From Symsagittifera roscoffensis (taxonomy: Eukaryota; Xenacoelomorpha; Acoela; Convolutidae), in contig NW_026971437.1 in assembly GCF_963678635.1 (NCBI RefSeq), forward strand, positions 1 through 35,000: 35,000 bases of DNA. The letters are read 5' to 3'. The translations under genes and the position numbers were made by a program. The notes under the pieces were generated by a model. The model did not search any database and had not been told where the DNA came from. It saw nothing but the letters and a program-made list of their open reading frames with translations. Below are positions 32,300 to 35,000 of this stretch, piece after piece (within the stretch, counting starts at the first letter, position 1; each line of letters starts with the position of its first letter).

Positions 32300-33093
32300 A
32301 TTAACAGTAGTTTGGCTAATTTGTCGAATTAGTTCTGTGTTATCTGAGAGTGTTGAAAAATAAACAGTGTTAAAAATTTTTGTTGTTCTTCTGTATAATT
32401 TGATATTTTGAAAGGTGGTTTAAAATATGGTGTTTTTGTGAAATAATATGTATTTCTTTTTTCCTTGTTTATTATATTGTATATTGTTTATTGATAATTC
32501 TTCATTAGGAATTGTTGATTGACAAATGTCTAGTAGTTGTAATATATTATTGACTCTGTATGGTACTTCGTTAGTGGGTGAAGTTGTAGCTTTTGTTTCA
32601 CAGTATCCTAAGAGTCCTAGAGGTAGTGTTACCTGGTTTGGTGAATTATTATATACGTGTAGCGAAATAAAATCTGATTTTGAGTTTTTCATGTATTTTA
32701 AGGATGAAATTGTTATTCGAAAAAATTTATGAATGGTCTAAACTCAAGATCTGACATACAGAGATGTTGTTTGTTTTGGTTTTATCATATTGATGAACTT
32801 GTTTCATTGAAATGTTGTATACTTTTTCTGATAGTGGCTTCAGGTTTTCTCGTTCCTGGTTGTATAAAGGATAAAATTTGGAAAAAATTGGTGGTTGTTT
32901 GTTTAATCTTTGAAAGAATGTTAAGGCTGTATTTTTCATTCTTGTATACTTTTTTAAAATAGATTTTACTCTTTAAAATGTTTATTGTGGGAATATATTT
33001 AGTTATGAACGGTATGCCAATGATATTGTGCTTTATATCTGTTATGTGGAAACTTTGTTTAAATGGTTTGTTTAATGTTTTGTTTTGTTCCAT
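32300..33093 (-). pseudogene. Linker between protease and reverse transcriptase
   Basis: The frames 32785-33093, 32727-32939 and 32420-32692 follow each other with frame changes and contain IIGIPFITKY, QRLNKQPP and LPLGLLGYCE stretches. This corresponds to the protease C-terminus and the region between protease and polymerase. A stop at 33148-33150 separates it from the protease frame although the frame continues. Confidence 0.55.
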
Positions 33094-33099
33094 TGTTCT

Positions 33100-33657
33100 A
33101 GTGTGAACGAGGAAAAGTTGGATTTTTCCATTATTAATTAATGTTGAGCCTTATGCTGTTGCTAACTTACTGGTTGTTTTCATAGGTACTAAATTTGGAT
33201 GTAATGTTTTTATTTCATTCCAAGTGGGAATATTATTAATAATTGATTCTCCTCCTGGGTCGATTAAAAAATCTATTTCCAGATCTGGTGGTTGAAATTC
33301 TTTATTTCTTGGGCTTTCTGATAGAAAAAGGGTTGTCCAAATTTTTTCTCTTGGTTGTTCTTTTTGTATATTTTGATAAGTGTGGTTTGTACTTGAGCCT
33401 TGTACTTCGTGTTTTTTGGGTTTAATTACAGTGTTAATTTCGTTTACTTCTTGTTTAGCTGGTACATTATTGCTAATGGGTCTAGTGTAATAATCATGAA
33501 GAAGTTCCAATTGATTTTCGTAAATGAGTGAACTGAAGGGTTGTTCATATAAGATAGCTTCGTAGTCATTTTCAACTTTTTTCATATTTACTGAGATGGT
33601 GTTATCTGTATCACTTTCGCTGTCTGTTGTTTCACAATTAATGTGGTTTAATTGCAA
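33100..33657 (-). pseudogene. Aspartic protease relic
   Basis: FLIDPGGESIINN near 33265-33225 corresponds to the D-T/S-G active-site loop of retroelement proteases, but with Pro at the second position. The upstream part is acidic and polar (SESDTDNTISV, about residues 13-23). The frame is the same as that of the upstream nucleocapsid tail, so gag and protease may have been one reading frame. It ends in a stop at 33148-33150 that fits a CAA-to-TAA change. Confidence 0.55.
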
Positions 33658-33659
33658 CT

Positions 33660-34596
33660 CAGTACTTTCTGTATCATCAATACCAGGGTGGTCTGAAGTT
33701 GTTTCTTCAGTTGTTTGTACTTGTTTAATTTGTCTTTGATGTTTTGGAGTTTTGCTTCTATATCTGTGCTGGGAATCGGGATAACGGTTATTATTCCTAT
33801 GAGGAGATTGGGAATAATTTCTTTGTTTATTGTTATATATTGAGTTTCTGCTTTGTGAATTGTTTCGTGATCTATTTTGATATTTCTTATTGGGTCTTTG
33901 ATAATGGGATCTTTTGTAGGAGTTATTTCTTGATCTATTGTTTCGATAATATTGATTTCGATTGTTTGAATAGCTTCTATTTCTATTGTTAGAATAGTTT
34001 CTGTTTCTATTTTATGATGAATTTCGTGATCTATCGTTGGAATAGTGTTTTATCTTAGGGTTCGAATGGGAATTGGATGCAGATGAAAATTCTCTTTTGT
34101 TTGAATTCGATCGTGAATAGTTATTTCGATATCGATTATTTTGACTATTTGATCGACTGTACCTTCTTTGTTAGAAAGTTCGTGAATTTCTTTGTTCTGG
34201 TGATCTGCCTCTATAACTTGAGTTATAAGATGATTGGTTTCTTGAATAGTTTGAATTATTTGGAAGTGGTTTTTCAGAGCTGTTGTTACTGCGTATAATT
34301 TTATTTGGTAGGTTTTGGTTTTTTTTCATGTACTGATCGAATGATTTATTTGGTTCTTTGTACTTTTGTTGTCTGATCTGATTATCTTGCTGCTTTTATC
34401 TACATTCGGCAATACTGTGTCCGTATCTTTGACAATAATTACACCATTTTTTGAAAGTTGGTTTACCTTTGAAATTTGGGTTTTTCTCATTTATGTTCAG
34501 AAATTCTGTAATTTTTTCAAATATATCTACATCTGAATCCTGTATGTTAATGATATGTGTAGTATTTGTTTCAATTCTGTTAACATATTGTATACG
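33660..34596 (-). pseudogene. Gag nucleocapsid with zinc knuckle and basic Asn/Arg/Ser-rich tail
   Basis: CNYCQRYGHSIAEC (~34443-34402) is a CX2CX4HX4C zinc knuckle, the RNA-binding motif of Gag. Downstream in the same frame, to about 33700, lies a tail built from short units such as RNYSNN, RSRNNS and NRSYSNN, strongly basic and probably nucleic-acid binding. Three stops (after 34396, near 34190 and near 34010) break it. The capsid and matrix parts are absent because the sequence switches to an integrase fragment at 34597. Confidence 0.7.
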
Positions 34597-35000
34597 CATT
34601 ACAATGTGGTATTGGGTACGTTGTGCGCAAATACATCAACAATGACCATAATGTAAGAATTTCTTTCAAAGTATGGTGAAATTGGTCCTTTTGTGTCAAA
34701 TGAAATTCTATGATTGAAATATAGACTCTGTCCTTTAAGGTCTTGTTTTTGTGCTATCTGCTTTTGATTGGGGTAAGGTTTATTTAGTTGACATATTATG
34801 CAATCGTTGCATAAAATTTTAATCCAAATTGGTGCATTTGAGAAATAGAAATTTTGTGTAAAATTGGAGTATGTCTTTTCTGATCCTGAGTGTCCTTTTG
34901 TATTTTGCGTGTGTGATATGTTGAATGCTATCAATATCATACTTAAAGGGAGACAGGGGACTTTAGAATCAGGTGTTTGATATTCTAAAAGATCTGTGTT
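34597..35000 (-). pseudogene. Integrase fragment of a second retroelement copy
   Basis: Homologous to 29918-30321 with scattered substitutions. It contains the HHCC zinc-binding part and the first core Asp (SFDTKGP), then the same frameshifted end as the main copy. The homology stops exactly at GCATTACAATGTGG (34597), where gag sequence starts. It continues to the window edge. Confidence 0.8.

Larger units (their letters stand above)
20626..34596 (-). mobile_element. Decayed Ty3/gypsy-type retroelement with env-like region
   Basis: All recognisable domains read on the minus strand in the order nucleocapsid, protease, reverse transcriptase, RNase H, integrase, env-like region. This order, with integrase after RNase H and a GPY/F module at the integrase end, is that of Metaviridae. 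Frames are broken many times by stops and shifts, and the reverse transcriptase active site is mutated. The LTRs are not defined: the 3' LTR should lie in 20626-22560, but its partner is not in the window. The 5' part (LTR, most of gag) is replaced at 34597 by a fragment of integrase from another copy. Confidence 0.75.

Overview
The window is AT-rich eukaryotic DNA, most probably from an invertebrate animal. It holds long intronless and broken reading frames, a plausible 54-nt GT-AG intron, an animal-type HEPN/NB-ARC gene, a non-LTR-type reverse transcriptase relic and a decayed Ty3/gypsy-type retroelement with an env-like region. I cannot fix the phylum; rotifer- or cnidarian-like genomes fit the composition and element content. 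Nothing suggests a prokaryote.

Positions 1-20625 are a tandem array of a large mobile unit. Unit A (1-9372; its outer left ~55 bp lie outside the window) and unit B (9482-~20547) are nearly identical over about 9 kb, with an offset of 9532-9538 bp. Unit A is bounded by inverted repeats of ~355 bp. Each unit carries, left to right: an AT-rich left arm with small uncertain exons; a decayed reverse transcriptase gene on the minus strand; a block of short repeats; two nested MITE-like insertions; and on the plus strand an NLR-like gene encoding HEPN, coiled coil and NB-ARC domains. Unit B has the full 967-codon gene. In unit A the gene is cut right after the Walker A region and runs into the right inverted repeat, which supplies the stop codon. 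A third left-type end at 20548-20625, in the same orientation as the other left ends, closes the array.

Positions ~20626-34596 hold a decayed Ty3/gypsy-type (Metaviridae-like) retroelement on the minus strand. From right to left it has a nucleocapsid zinc knuckle with a basic Asn/Arg/Ser-rich tail, protease, reverse transcriptase (YLDD changed to YLDN), RNase H, integrase with a GPY/F module, a long env-like region, and an untranslated or LTR-like region whose borders I could not define. A ~510-bp near-perfect palindrome sits inside the env-like region. From 34597 to the window end a second integrase fragment, homologous to 29918-30321, is fused directly beside the gag relic.

The point of most interest is the capture of a HEPN-NB-ARC immune-receptor-like gene inside a long-inverted-repeat element. 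The two forms, one full-length and one reduced to HEPN, coiled coil and P-loop, are almost identical over their shared part.
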